Positions 24,991 through 37,029 of a DNA stretch of 64,000 bases are shown here, piece by piece. Made by a program: the position numbers and the translations under genes. The first letter of the stretch is position 1. The number at the start of each line of letters is the position of its first letter. This stretch comes from Volvariella volvacea V23 (taxonomy: Eukaryota; Basidiomycota; Agaricomycetes; Agaricales; Pluteaceae), in the NCBI GenBank assembly GCA_000349905.1, contig KB722743.1, positions 124,001-188,000 of the forward strand, in the 5' to 3' direction. The notes beneath the pieces are model-generated. The model made no database searches and was not told the DNA's origin. It saw only the letters and a program-made list of their open reading frames with translations.

Positions 24991-25868
24991 ATGGCACGTA
25001 AAGGCGCCAAGGCCGCAGCGGCAGCGGCAGCTGCTGCAGAGCAAGCTGCACAGGCAGCACAGGAAGGCGCAAGCAACGAGCCGAAAGAGGAGATTGTCCC
25101 GCCAAAGGAACCTGTTCCACCAGTCCAGATGCTGTACTGTGGAGGTCTATATTATTCCTCCTTCCCCTTCACCCTCTGCACTAACACCCCTTCTCACACC
25201 CACTCCTCCCTCTAGTCTGCACATTCCCGGTTGAGTACTGTGAATTCGGCTCGAGCCTGTCAAAGTGCAAGGAGTGGTTGAAGGGTAAGGACGAGCAGGC
25301 ATATATCAAGTATTATTCAGAGGGTAGGATCTCCTTCTCATGCCACTCTACCCGCGGCACTGAGAAGACCCCCAACAGAGGCCCTTCAGGCCAAGATCGG
25401 CACCCTAAGTCTAGCGGCCCAGGCAAAGCTCGACCAAGAGAGCGCAAAGAAAGAAGCCAAAGCAGACGCAAAGGCCGATGCCGCCCTCAAGAAGAAACTC
25501 GCTTCCCAAGTACGTCCAATCCCCCCGCCTTCTACACTCCTCACTCACTCTACCTCGCCCCGCCTCGCCCCGGTCACCAGGTAACAATAAAACGGATAGA
25601 ACGCAACAAACGCAAATACGTAACCGCCATCCACGGTCTCGAGGCCTTCAACATCGACCTCAAAAAAGCCGCCAAACAGTTCTCCTCCAAATTCGCGACA
25701 GGCGCATCCGTGACCAAGAACGCTCAAGGTCAAGACGAGATCGTCGTCCAGGGCGATGTGGCCGACGACGTGATCGAGATGATCGAGAACGGGGTGGGCG
25801 TGTTGCAGGGTATCCCAGCGGATAACGTGGATGTTGTAGAGGAGAAAAAGAAGAAGGGTGCAGAGTGA
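24991..25868 (+). CDS. TMA22: Density-regulated protein DENR / translation machinery-associated protein 22
   Basis: Four exons (24991-25144, 25216-25323, 25379-25509, 25581-25868) give 226 residues. DENR/Tma22 pairs with MCT-1/Tma20 on the 40S subunit to eject deacylated tRNA after termination and in reinitiation. The N-terminus is Ala-rich (KAAAAAAAAAEQAAQAA). Then comes the zinc-binding knuckle QMLYCGVCTFPVEYCEFG with CKEWL, split by intron 1, and a charged linker rich in Lys and Ala. The last exon is the SUI1/eIF1 domain: VTIKRIERNKRKYVTAIHGL, KKAAKQFSSKFATGASV, DEIVVQGDVADDVIEMI. The end is acidic-basic (VVEEKKKKGAE). The conserved order and an intact SUI1 domain make this an orthologue call. 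The start is the ATG just before the conserved Ala-rich region. Confidence 0.93.
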
Positions 25869-26620
25869 TGAGTGATTTGAGGTGGGTGGGGTGGGGTTAG
25901 GAAGTGTATTTGTAGGTTTTTCTGTGCATGAGATTTGTTGACGATGCTCTGGTTTTAATATACAGTATTAACTTTCTTCCTTTACGACATGAGGCAACAA
26001 GACATTTCTTTGAATTCCGATGATCGATTGCAACGTTATCTTACTACTATGTAGCTAATTGCACAACAGATTCTGTACCTCTTTTATATATAAAAACTAT
26101 ATAGAATTGCGTAGTGATGATACGAGATACTAGCTAGCTATGAGCGGAGTCGTCAGAGGAATGCATAGTACTGATATTCGAGAGAGAAATGGAGGAGAAT
26201 ATTCATATATGTATGTATGCAGAATTGTTCGATGTCGCTGGAGGATAGGATAGGATAGCAACACAGATAGAGGTTATCGAGATCGAGAGTGTAGAGCGGA
26301 TGTATCTGGAGGGATTATACCAATGCAGTAGAAATGCAAAGCGCTGAAAGCATCGAAGAAAGAGAAACAATCAAAACAAAGAAGGCCAGCTGAAGAGAAA
26401 CAGAAGAGTATAAGTGAGATGAAAGGGAAAAAAGATCAAAACACGACAATGCAGGGAAGCAAGAGAGATAACATACACATGACGAAAAAAGCGCGAGCGA
26501 TGAGGCAGTCAAGTATGTATTATACAGTGAAAGGGAATCCGACCAGTGAATGAAATGCAAATGATGACTCAAACCATGAAGAAGGGAGGAGCACGAACAT
26601 GACAGCGAGCAGGAAGGGGC
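25869..26620. other. Convergent 3' region between Tma22 and velvet genes
   Basis: About 750 bases between two stop codons of convergent genes; it should hold both 3' UTRs. No other gene was seen. It is AT-rich around 26050-26230 with short tandem-like runs (GGATAGGATAGGATAG near 26244). Confidence 0.5.
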
Positions 26621-29600
26621 TTATGCATCGTCAGAGATGATGCTCCCAATGCTCAACGGGTTCTTCTTTCCTCTCTCCCCATCTCTTGATCTATCCCTTT
26701 CTCTTGATCTATCTCTTCGGTCTCTATCTCTCTCCCGTTCCCTCTCCCTCTCCCTTTCTCTATCCCAAATCCTCTCTCTTTCTCGGTCTCTATCCGTATC
26801 CATAGCCCGACTCATCACCGAGGCGGTTGAACCATAATCATCTCGACTCGAGCTTCTCAATTGGATAACATTATACCCGGCAGAGGGCGAAGCGACACCT
26901 AAAAGTCCCAATCCCCGATCAGCAACACCGAACACGACAAACAAAGCAAAAAATAATGGGAAAAATATCAAGACAACGTACCCATACCACTGTTATTACC
27001 GGCAACGCTGCCAGCACCAGCAGCACCCACAACAGCTGCAACAGCGCTATTATTAGCACCAGCAACCACACCGGCCGCCACCGCCGCCGCCGTCGCGCTT
27101 CCATTCCCGCGGAGGGGTGCCAACTGAATCCGGTCATTTGGGCTTCCCACACCAGCCATCGCTGTCGCTCCCACCGGTGCAGCCGCCGGCAACGACCCAG
27201 GCGTGCCTCCGGCATTGTTAGGTGATGATGTACCGGTCACTGGCATTCCTTGATATTGATGTTGGGGATGAGGCTGAGGATGTTGTGGCTGCATCTGTTG
27301 AGGATGAGGTTGGTAGTGATATTGATGCGGTTGAGGCTGCATTTGAGGATGCTGTTGATATGGATTGTGCATCTGTGGGTGCATGGGCGGTGGTGGTGCC
27401 ATGGGTTGTGTGTTGTAGCCATCTCCAGTTCCCCAGGTGTTGGCTGATACAGTAGCTACTGTAGGCTGCGCCCCAACGGTGGCCGGCGATGCGCCAGCAG
27501 ATGTAGAGGCATTACTAAAAGCGGGAGGTGTTCCCCAAGGGTCCTGCATATGATGTTGAGCGGGATGCATGGATGGCGGTGCTTGGTGTTGCTGTGGGTG
27601 ATGCGGGTGCATCGTGGGGGGAGGCGCGTAGTATGGATATGGAGGAGGATGTCCATGCATAGGCTGCATCTGCTGGGGAGGGGGTTGAACAACGGGGGGC
27701 TGCGACATCTGCTGGGGTTGCTGCTGGGGTTGCGCTTGAACAGATCCGTGCACAGGCATTCCTAATTGCTGATGGGGAATCGGCGCTGCTCCATACGGCC
27801 CACGTTGGGGCTGCTGTGCTTGAGGATGTTGGGGCTGCCCCTGTTGTGGGTGGACGGGGTGATAAGGCGGGTGAGAATACATTTGGGTCTGTTGAGTAGC
27901 TTGGGTTGATTGCTGCGACTGAGGGGTCTGAGGTTGTGCTGGTTGAGCGGCGACTGGCTGGCTCGATGATCTTGGCGAGTTGCTGGTATAGTCGCTACCC
28001 GTGCTTCCGTTAACAGGCGGCGCGCTGGGTGTCCCTGTGCCATTTGAATTGGGTGCTACCACCGACCCGGGGGTTGGCGGCATAGGGGCTTGCTGCATAT
28101 GGGCGTTAAGGCCAGGGTATTGAGGGGGATGCATAGCAGCCGGAGGTTGTTGGGTCATGCTTTGGTCGTAGTAGCCGTTGTACTGAACGTGCGGTTGCTG
28201 TTGAGGATGCATCGGAGCAGTGGGAGGGGCATACATTGCAGTACCATCGTAGTATCTTGGGGGTGGAGGTGCTTGAGGCTGCTGAGGCATAGGCCCGTAT
28301 CCAGGGTAGTGAGTTTGAGGTTGTTGAGGAGGCATACCCTGTTGTCCATGGGTTGCTGGAGGGGGTATATGCTGGTGATAGGGGTCGGTCGAGTACTGTG
28401 GAGCGTGTGGCATGGGAACGGGAGGAGGGGCGCCCCATTGAGTAGGATATGTAGGGTATGGCGCAGGGGCAGGGGGAGGTGGCATGTGCGCTGGAGGGGC
28501 GTGGCCGGGTGGCCCTTGCGGCGGAGGTGGATGTGCGTATTGGGGAGGCGGCATTACAGCTTGGGGCGGGTACGCCTGCTGGGGAGGCGGCGGCGGCGCC
28601 ACGGGGGCCTGCTGCTGTTGCTGCTGCTGCGCTTGATGGGAAGGCTCATAGGACATATAGCCCCCTCCTCGACCATCATAAACTGATGGGCCAGCCAGCG
28701 GTACATGACTGTTGTGCATTGCAATGTTCATTTCACTGTGATTTTCGTGGCCCGGAGGTGGCGGCGGTGGAATTACTTGTTGATTATTTGTCGCGCCTGG
28801 TGGAGGAGGGATGTTAGGTGCAAGAGCGGGGTTGAGCGAGGCCGGAGGAGGCCATGTGGGATGAGCAGCCTGTTGCTGATTGGGGATCCCGTTGTAGGTT
28901 GTCGCGCCGGGGGGCGGAGGAATCATAAATCCCGCCGAGCCAGCATTGGCACTATTGGAGCCATCAGAGCCATCGTCCAGTTTGCTTCGCTTTGCTTCCC
29001 TTCCCCGCCTGCCACTGGCATCGCCCTCATTATCTCCTATATTTGTCGTGTTTCCACCACCGTTCACGCCACTTGACCCTGCTATGGGCAGGGGGTGTGG
29101 ATCAAACGGCGGTCGCTTGCGAACGCGAATATCCTTGCGGATGCGAATTTTGATTCCCTGGTCAGCCAAAGAGCAGGAGAGCGGTGTGGATTCTATACAA
29201 ATCGGGAAGGTTAACGGGATAGCGGATTAGATAAAGATTGACTAACCCTCCATTCCCGGGAATTTTTTGGCGGTGTATACATAGAAAGGCGCCGAGTAGA
29301 TTGACTTGCAGTGACGGACATTATTGCTAGAACGGGATTTTTTAGGAAGGGCTCTCGTCGTCATCTACGGGTGACGTACCCTACGACTTCGAACAAACTC
29401 AATTTTAATCTGTAACTGCCCTCAGTTCGTACACTCAAATCTGGAAATACAAAGAAACCAGCATCTGACAAGGATTAGACTGGTAGAGTGTGAAACGGAG
29501 GAGGCAGGGCAGCCAACCTTCATTGCTTTGGGGATCCTTGAGGTGATAGAGAGAAGAAACAACTGAACCGGTAGTGCAACGTGTTCGCCCATCCTATGTC

Positions 29601-30174
29601 GTCACATGAGGAAGGGATACATGACGCATATAGAGTCATGCAAATACCTTTAGCCAATGCAGTTCTGCGTCATCATCAGGTTTCGCGAGGCTAGCGAACA
29701 TGAAATAATATGGATTCTGCAAATAGTTTGCAGCATAGCTTGCGATGTCGGAGTTGGATTCGCCGTCTTCACCATCGATCGCTGGTGAATTTGAGTCGTC
29801 TGAGCTGTGACTGCTCGTACCCTGACGGTGCTTACGGGAACTGGTAGAAGACTGTCGCGGATCGATAACTCGTAGCTGGACTATGGGTGGGGGGTCGATC
29901 GGGCGTCGATCGGCTGTTGTCGGGTACGAGTGTGAGGATGCGAACGAGGCGACGAGACTGCAACACGACGAAACGACGCACCTTTACCCCCAACACCGCA
30001 CATTCTGGCCTGTTTAGGCTCCTGACGGATTATGAGCTGGTACTCCCTGCGTGGGAGAGGGACGACGGTTGCAGAGGACGAAGCATAGGGCAAACCGAGA
30101 CCAAGGCCGAGACCGAGATCGTGATCGTTGTTGAGAGCAGCGGGCGAATTGTATTGGGCAAACGTCATATGCAT
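26621..30174 (-). CDS. Velvet-domain transcriptional regulator with a giant P/Q-rich tail
   Basis: Seven exons (30174-29982, 29913-29648, 29593-29518, 29464-29380, 29326-29247, 29192-26982, 26898-26621) join in frame to about 1062 residues. Velvet proteins are fungal DNA-binding regulators of development and secondary metabolism that act as homo- or heterodimers. The velvet domain spans roughly residues 45-255: YQLIIRQEPKQARMCGVGGK, ADRRPIDPPPIVQLRVID, a Ser/acidic insertion, FFVFPDLSVRTEGSYRLKL, SLFEVVGNNVRHCKSIYS, FYVYTAKKFPGMEESTPLS, and LADQGIKIRIRKDIRVRKR. This is closest to the VosA/VelC type rather than VeA or VelB, but I cannot rank it without alignment. A basic cluster REAKRSKLDDG looks like a nuclear signal. 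Exon 6 then encodes about 700 residues rich in Pro, Gln, His and Met, and exon 7 an Arg/Glu/Asp-repeat end (RERERERERDRDRRDRSRER). Velvet proteins are usually 300-600 residues, so this tail is exceptional. Confidence 0.9.
26655..26800. repeat. Low-complexity pyrimidine tract (coding for R/E/D repeats)
   Basis: The plus strand is an almost pure CT tract of the CTCTCCCT type. On the minus strand it encodes the Arg-Glu/Arg-Asp dipeptide repeat near the C-terminus of the velvet protein. It is a microsatellite-like segment and likely length-variable. Confidence 0.7.
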
Positions 30175-33100
30175 CGGGAACCAGGACGGAGGGGCCCAGG
30201 AGGAGAGAGGGAGGGAGGAAGGAAGGACAAGTCAGCGAGTGGACGGACATATGTAGGGTGTGAAGGAAACGGAACGTGTGATGGGAGCGTTCCTCTGCAC
30301 TGCTCGCCGTCGAAAGCGACAGAGTACGAGCTGAGAAAGACGGGAACCATGCCCCTGGACTGGGGATCCGCTCGCAACTGGGAGCAGAAGATGTACCCAG
30401 GCTGCCCCACACCGAAAAAGAAGATAACACACACGACAAAAGCTGTACATACAATCGATCCCTGTCATCAGGATATTGACCAGGCATTGCACCGATGGGA
30501 AGGCGAGGGGAGATGATAGTCGACGGTGCTCGTCGTCGTCGGTAACGATGAGCTCGAGAGGCTAAGGGGGGCTGAGGGAGGGCAGGAGGATGAGAGAGCT
30601 GGTGATATGTCACTCCGATCAACTGGGAGTCAACAACGTGGTTTGTGTTTTGACAGAACCTTGACTTTTATTTTTTCTTTTTTGCCATATTTTCTCAGAA
30701 ATCCGCGTACCAATCTCTCGGCTCTGCTTGCCCGGGTCCGTGGCTCTGGGTCGTCCTGCCTTGTCCTTTCCTTTTCTCGTCTGCATGACGCTGCCTCCCT
30801 GCAGATCCAAACACACGTCAACAACTCATCTCCTCCCAGTGTCCGCTGCTTCCCACCCTCTGGTCGATCGTCTCCCGCACCCCTCCCGCACTGCGACGCA
30901 CTTGCGACGCCTGCGCCGCTGGAGATGGGCACCCCTCGTCCAATTCATGCCTGTCTGGTGGCAGCCGAGATCTGGGCGGATGCGCTGCTGGCCTCGCCGC
31001 ATCAGTCGTGATGCAGTGATCGCTGGATCAGCCTTGGTATGGCGTAATTACCCCTTGAGCTAGGAACTTCCATTCAGTATCAAGCTTGCCAGCGACGTTG
31101 GTATGCCATCAACATGCGGTTGCCTTGAACTTTGGTAAACTGTCGCCCACGCAATGAAAGCTAGACCAGGGCCACAGTATCCATCGCTGAACACTGAGCT
31201 TAATGATAATACTGTAATCGGACAATGCATCCCATTGATTCTATTGTGGCCATGGCCGTCTGCGAGCATCAGCCAAGCTTCAAGCTTCATACCCAAGATC
31301 CACGGCGGCGTCGCCTCCCGATGCCTGCCGACACTGTATGGCAGTCTCGTCATCTTCGTCGAGATGCTGATTGCAGTTGCTCGGCAGCTCTGGTCCTTGG
31401 CGCAGTTGTATTACACCGCAATCCCGTGGAGCATGCTCGAGACCATTACACATGGCCAGAATCCCGCTCCTGTCGGTACGTCACCACCGCCAAATCCCAG
31501 GTCCAAACTGCATTTTAAGTAGGGATTTACGTTGCAGGCTCTAACGAGCGCATATACTCAACCCGGGCTTAATTTACGTCGCTTGCGCCGTCGGCATATA
31601 GGCGAGAATTCCGCGCGGTACGCCCACGCCCGTCAGCGTCCGCGTTAGTGGGCAGGATACCCCCCACGCTCACAGCAGTCTGAGTCAACAGCATTCAATG
31701 GACAGATCTCGGTGGGTGGTGCACATCTAAAGTTCTACCTCCATTAGTTGAGTTTATGATCAGCGATGTTAGCGTTGGAACGTTCCAACGCCTGCCGGAA
31801 AGGGAGGGATCATCAGACAGTGACGTTGTAACTCTGCAATCCTCTCTTTGTTGGGCCCAGCCCGATGGCATTCACTCTATGGGATATGTATATGCCATGA
31901 CGTGCTATATCTTCAACTCAATAAGATTACAAGAAGCTCTGAAGGATTCATTTATGTCAGTTCCTTTGGGTAGCTTCTTCCTTGCATTCGCTGTGCATGG
32001 TGACGTGTGTTTGCAGTCTACTTCTTGTAAACGCAAGGGTCATCCCCGGCCATATAACCAGCATATCAGCCTCACGCCCTCCATACCACAGTCTTGGTCT
32101 GATAAGCTTTCCCGCTGATAACTCATCCTATGAGTTAAACTATTGACATGATACCACAATGGCCGGTGACATCGCCTTCCTCCATTCCTTTTGCCGTCAA
32201 GATACCATCAGAATCCCGCACAGCAGCAAACCTAGGAAGCATTGCAGTACGGCATAATCCCACGCCAGCAATTATCCTATCTACACACTCCCTGCGCCAA
32301 TCACCTGTTCTTGGAGGAAAAGCTTAGACCCTGCCCGAGCTGCACCCTCTACGCGCACCTTGCGGCCGGGTGCATGGTGTTTCTACGTCAAATCCCCGAG
32401 GTCCTAAAATTGCAGTTTACACGCCATGGAATGTCGCGAGAACACTCCTTTTCATGCGATTGGGGGTTACACCGAGTTTTGGGGATCTGCGCTCCGCCTA
32501 ATGGGTCTCTTCTATCGCTTCACCAGCACTGTGGCGTGCCTGACATCGGATAACTTCAACACCTTAACTGTTCTCACCGGTCAAGTGATTCTGTCTGTCG
32601 ATTAGAGGTTGTCATTGCTGGCCCCTCCCTCGATGCTGGCGCGATGGTTCGCCCTCAATTATAGAACACACGAGTATCGCCATTTCCAGTGGATCGTCGC
32701 TGCACCCCGATTTTCAATCAACTCAGCGAAGGTCCAAATATTCAGAAACGTGGCCACCCAGGTCAAGCAAACAAGCCTATCTCACCTTCGATCAGGCCCA
32801 AGGTTTGCCGCGCGATGCAATACAATCCATCGCATTGCAGTCATGCACATGTCATCTCACCCTTCACTCGAGTGATCGACGCTGCACCTTAATCGGATTC
32901 CTTCACCTCGAGTTATAGAAAAAAGATTCAATCTCCAATACGCGAAAGTTTGATTCGGGTGCCACCCAAAACAACCCCGTCGAGTAATTATTTCCGTTCG
33001 GGCTTCAGAATATGACTGATGGGGCACAGATGCGTAAAATGAATGGGTTTAGTTTTGGGTGGTGGTGTGCTCTCGGGGTAAAAAAATCCTGTAACATAAT

Positions 33101-36100
33101 CGCACAAATCAGTAATGTTCATGTCTATTTGCGGTATCGCGCAGCAAGATTCCGTGGCTTCCCGCGGTATGGGTTGTCTCCCACCTCCCCTCAAAACAAG
33201 GTCACGCGTATCAGAATGATTTCGGGTACGCAGACCCATGCACACGCGCACTTTTGAAGCTCGTTCCAGGCTCCAAGGCATGAGGAAGAGAAGCTGCTGG
33301 GGTTCGGGTTGTTGACAACCGCTGACATACAGGGGTATGGCGGCAACGACAAAACAATGATTTTGACCCCCCTGGGGTCTGGGCTCGACGTTAGTCAATT
33401 TGGGTGCGTTTTGCGTGTTTTTCGTTAGTTTTGCACTAATTGGGTGGGTAAGTAAACTAGTAAACAGCGGAGGGCGCTCGTGTGCCCCAGCTGAGCGTCC
33501 AATGTGCTGGGCCGGGATCGTTTCATTAATGCGTCAGAGAGTCACGGGGGAAAGGGTTATATCGCGGTGTCTTCGCGTTTTTGAGGCACATCCCGTCTTG
33601 CTAACCTGATCCTTCGCCAAACATTCCCCGCAGATGGTTCCTTTGATATCTCCAGGTTTTTTTGGTACTTTATAGCACCCTTCGATTGTGTTTCGGCAAG
33701 AGACTGTTCATAATTCCAAAACGCCAACACATCTGGCCAACTGACCTCCAAAGGAGACTCGTTTCCCAAAGTCACGAAACTTTCATTAAAACTGTATCGC
33801 TCTCTGAAACCTTAGTACGTACACGACACCTCTCCCTGTTTCCTCATCCCTTTATCCAATCCAGCGACTCGCCTATCAAACTTCCAACGAGTAACTTAAC
33901 TCTGGGCCCTCTTATCTTTGGGCACGACTTTCCATTTTTCCGCATCCCTATCTCTCCATGCCCAGGGGTTGGGTTACGTTGATTTCTGATGCCCTAAATC
34001 TCGGAACTATTAACCCACACTAAACACAAGGGGCATTTAGTGGTAACCTACTTCTACCTTTTTGAGAACGGCCATTATTTCCCCTTTCGGCCTCTCACTG
34101 AGTTCCTTGCCTCCCCCTTACCTCCATCCGACGAGGATTATATATAATCAAGAGGTCATTCGCATGCAAGCCAAGGCCCAAGAAGAGCTGTTCGTTTGGT
34201 CCAGTGCCCAATATGTATAGACAATAAATACAAGTGTGGATATCTGGGACGAGATGATGATATCAAAGGCTAGGAGCGGGCGGTTTTGGTCTTCGACTCT
34301 ACGCGCTAAATCTGGATCCGAGCCGTTTGTGCGTTTTTTTAGCAACCATGAGCTCCCGTTTCGTCGTGGCCCATGAGGCTATGGGAGAGGGTAAACATCG
34401 GCGAGTTGCGGCGGACATTGAGCTGTGCGTCATCGAGGATACGGCTGCTCTAATTCCTTTCCATTTCATATGCCGCATACACCAGGCCCTCCGTCGACTT
34501 CTAGAGCGCCTCCCGAACTCCGTCTGCATTTTAGAGAAAGCTTGTTTTCCGTGAGGTAAGCCGAAGCGTGTCGTCTTTTTTGCTCCACGACTCTTGACTT
34601 ACTCTGGCCCAGGTATCTGGATCTGGGATTATGTGCTTATTACACCTCCCTTCCAGGGCTTTCGGACTTGTATGCGGTGCAGAGATACGCCCGACGATGG
34701 TATGGGGAAAGCTTCTCTTTTGGCCACTTGACCACCACATCCATGTCAGATCGTCCAGGGTGAAATTTATATGGTGGACCAGACTCCTTGGGATTGGCCA
34801 TGGATTGGGCGTGTATCATCCATCACCGGGAAGGGAAGGAACGAAGAAAAAAAGTAGGGACTTAACGTGCCCAAGTGATGTCGTGCGGTTGCCCCTCACT
34901 CATGACTGCAATTGCGCGGCATTCTGGCAGTTTCCTTCATTCTCCAGGCGACATCCAGGCATCTTGCCGCATTCTAGGGTCGCTACCACCTTCCACGGCT
35001 GTAGGCGACACTGATGCTCCATTCCGGCGTTTAACTAAAGCTTATTATTTCGGCCAGCCAGCTTCCGTAGATGCTTGAAACTTGGTCCAATCCCTGGGTC
35101 TTGCCAGCCGTCTACCACTACAAGGGACTGCCTGCCGTCCTGAGGTTAACCTTGTTTCCCCGCCGACACCAGATCACCGAGCCTTGGCCGAGCCCCTGCT
35201 ATACAGCATTCGTTGATGAAAGTTGTCGGCTCCGTTTTTCGCACAAATATGGATCTCGCCAACAGCGATCAAACATGTGGCATCTCTCCATCCTATGCAT
35301 CTATCCTCAAGCTCAACATGTTGTGGTCGTCTGCTCTTACACATGTATGAGTTCCATTGAGATTATGTTTTCACGTCGTCATTTCGCCAGCTTGGGTGGG
35401 TGAGGAGGGTCAATACACGGATTCATACGTACAAGACCTCATCTGCGCAATCTTCACATCAATTGTTCCACTGGAGCAGTAATGAAGAGCTTCCCTGTGC
35501 GCATAATGCTCGGCCGTGAGTCGGATATTAATCTTTATTCACTGAAATGACAAGCATTCGAAAATGGGTGCGCCGACGTCCTGGTCTGTATAGAACGAGA
35601 AAAGACGATGGCGCAGGGGTCCGGGATGCCTTAATTCTTACGCAACGCACCCTCTTAAGCATATCGATCAGGTCGCTTCCCCAGGAACATAGTATTGATT
35701 TGAAATGCCTGAAACCGAAATATCTGGCCTTGGTTCATGGTAGGTTTGGTGGCTTTCCTTGCTCTTCTTGGAGCACGGCGCCATTGACATCATATAGCTG
35801 GTAGAGATTTGCATCTCTGGGCGGACTCGGGAAGTAGAGCATATGTTAGGTGGTTGGCTGCTGTCCTAGAATGGTTGCGAACTTTGCCTGCCACTTCATG
35901 ATCTTAAAGATCGGTCTTGTGATTTTGCTGACCGAACGACTTGAATGATAAGGTGCCTGATCTGCCTCTGTCCTTTTTGTCTTATCTCTCTTTTCACGAC
36001 CAATGCGACCAGCTTTGATTATTGTTATGCGCGTTTACGTTGTACCGTTGCACGAGGAATGCCAGTGCCCTCAAAGTTTATGGAGTTTGTGCGCTTATTC

Positions 36101-37029
36101 CATTACCTTTACTACTAGTGGGGGATTCCGATCCATTCTGTGACTACTGTTTCCGGCCAACGGGCGCATCAGGCTTTTCACAAGCTGTTTGTGAGAATTT
36201 CATGGGCTCCCTACAATCCCTTGAAGCCTGATAAGTTCACGAGTTTATAACACGGCGTGTATTCCTGATGGCCGAGAGGTTGCATCATTCTCTTAGAATG
36301 GGTTAACCTTGTTAACCATTTCGGTGAAGCTTTATATGATCATCAGTCGACAATACCGCTGACCACGCATTGGCAGTATGAGATCGAAATTGAGCGATCC
36401 CTCTGGGCAATGTCAATTGTAATGCCTTGTACTTGCAACATGTTTCATATTAATGTTGGGATCACAGTGGTGATAATGGGAAGCAGAACACAGTCCCCAG
36501 ATTGATACCTGTCGTTTGTTTCTCGGTAGGTGCTATTCTCCGGTTGATTGTTGGGAGGGATTTGTACCCATGGACGCGGTACACTTCAATAATTGTCTCC
36601 ACGGTTATTGTGAGCTGAGGACTTCTTTGTGCTATAAAATCCTCGTAGTAGAAGTGCTAATTTTAATATATACTTAATGACTTAGTCCTCGGATTGGAAT
36701 CGAGGACCCGGTTTATAAATAGAGATATTAGATCACCCAAAACGAATTTTACTGACAGGGACTGTCTCTCGATCTGTATCACTCGCATATGGGAACTACA
36801 GCGAGCAACTAATTGTCCATTCAGATCGGTTTGTGGGCCTAATCAAACATAATATAGCGCAGTGTAGAGTTACAAAAAAGCACAGTGATGGGATATAGTG
36901 TAAATCTACAAGTCCAGCTCGCAAAGGGCAGTGAGTTTAATAAAATAAGCACCGTTTGTATTGTATTTGTGAGCCAAATTTCCAAGAGGATTGACAGCAA
37001 TAGACTTTCAAGGCATTATATATATATGC
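30175..37029. other. Gene-poor region of about 6.9 kb
   Basis: The first part is the velvet gene's upstream region. Beyond about 30.7 kb I find no frame on either strand with a recognisable domain, signal peptide or plausible exon chain. The longest frames (for example 31154-31522 plus, 32988-33398 minus) are compositionally unconvincing. No long terminal repeat, inverted repeat or transposase was recognised, although an imperfect palindrome (GGGTTAACCTTGTTAACC) occurs at about 36300-36320. It may be decayed repeat or genuine gene desert. Confidence 0.45.

Noticed and set aside
28090..28686. A 198-codon plus-strand frame full of Arg and Leu
   Set aside because: Antisense of the P/Q-rich velvet exon; composition is what the complementary strand of CCN/CAN codons gives.
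32988..33398. A 136-codon minus-strand frame in the gene-poor region
   Set aside because: No domain, mixed composition, and no neighbouring exons; no better than other random frames there.
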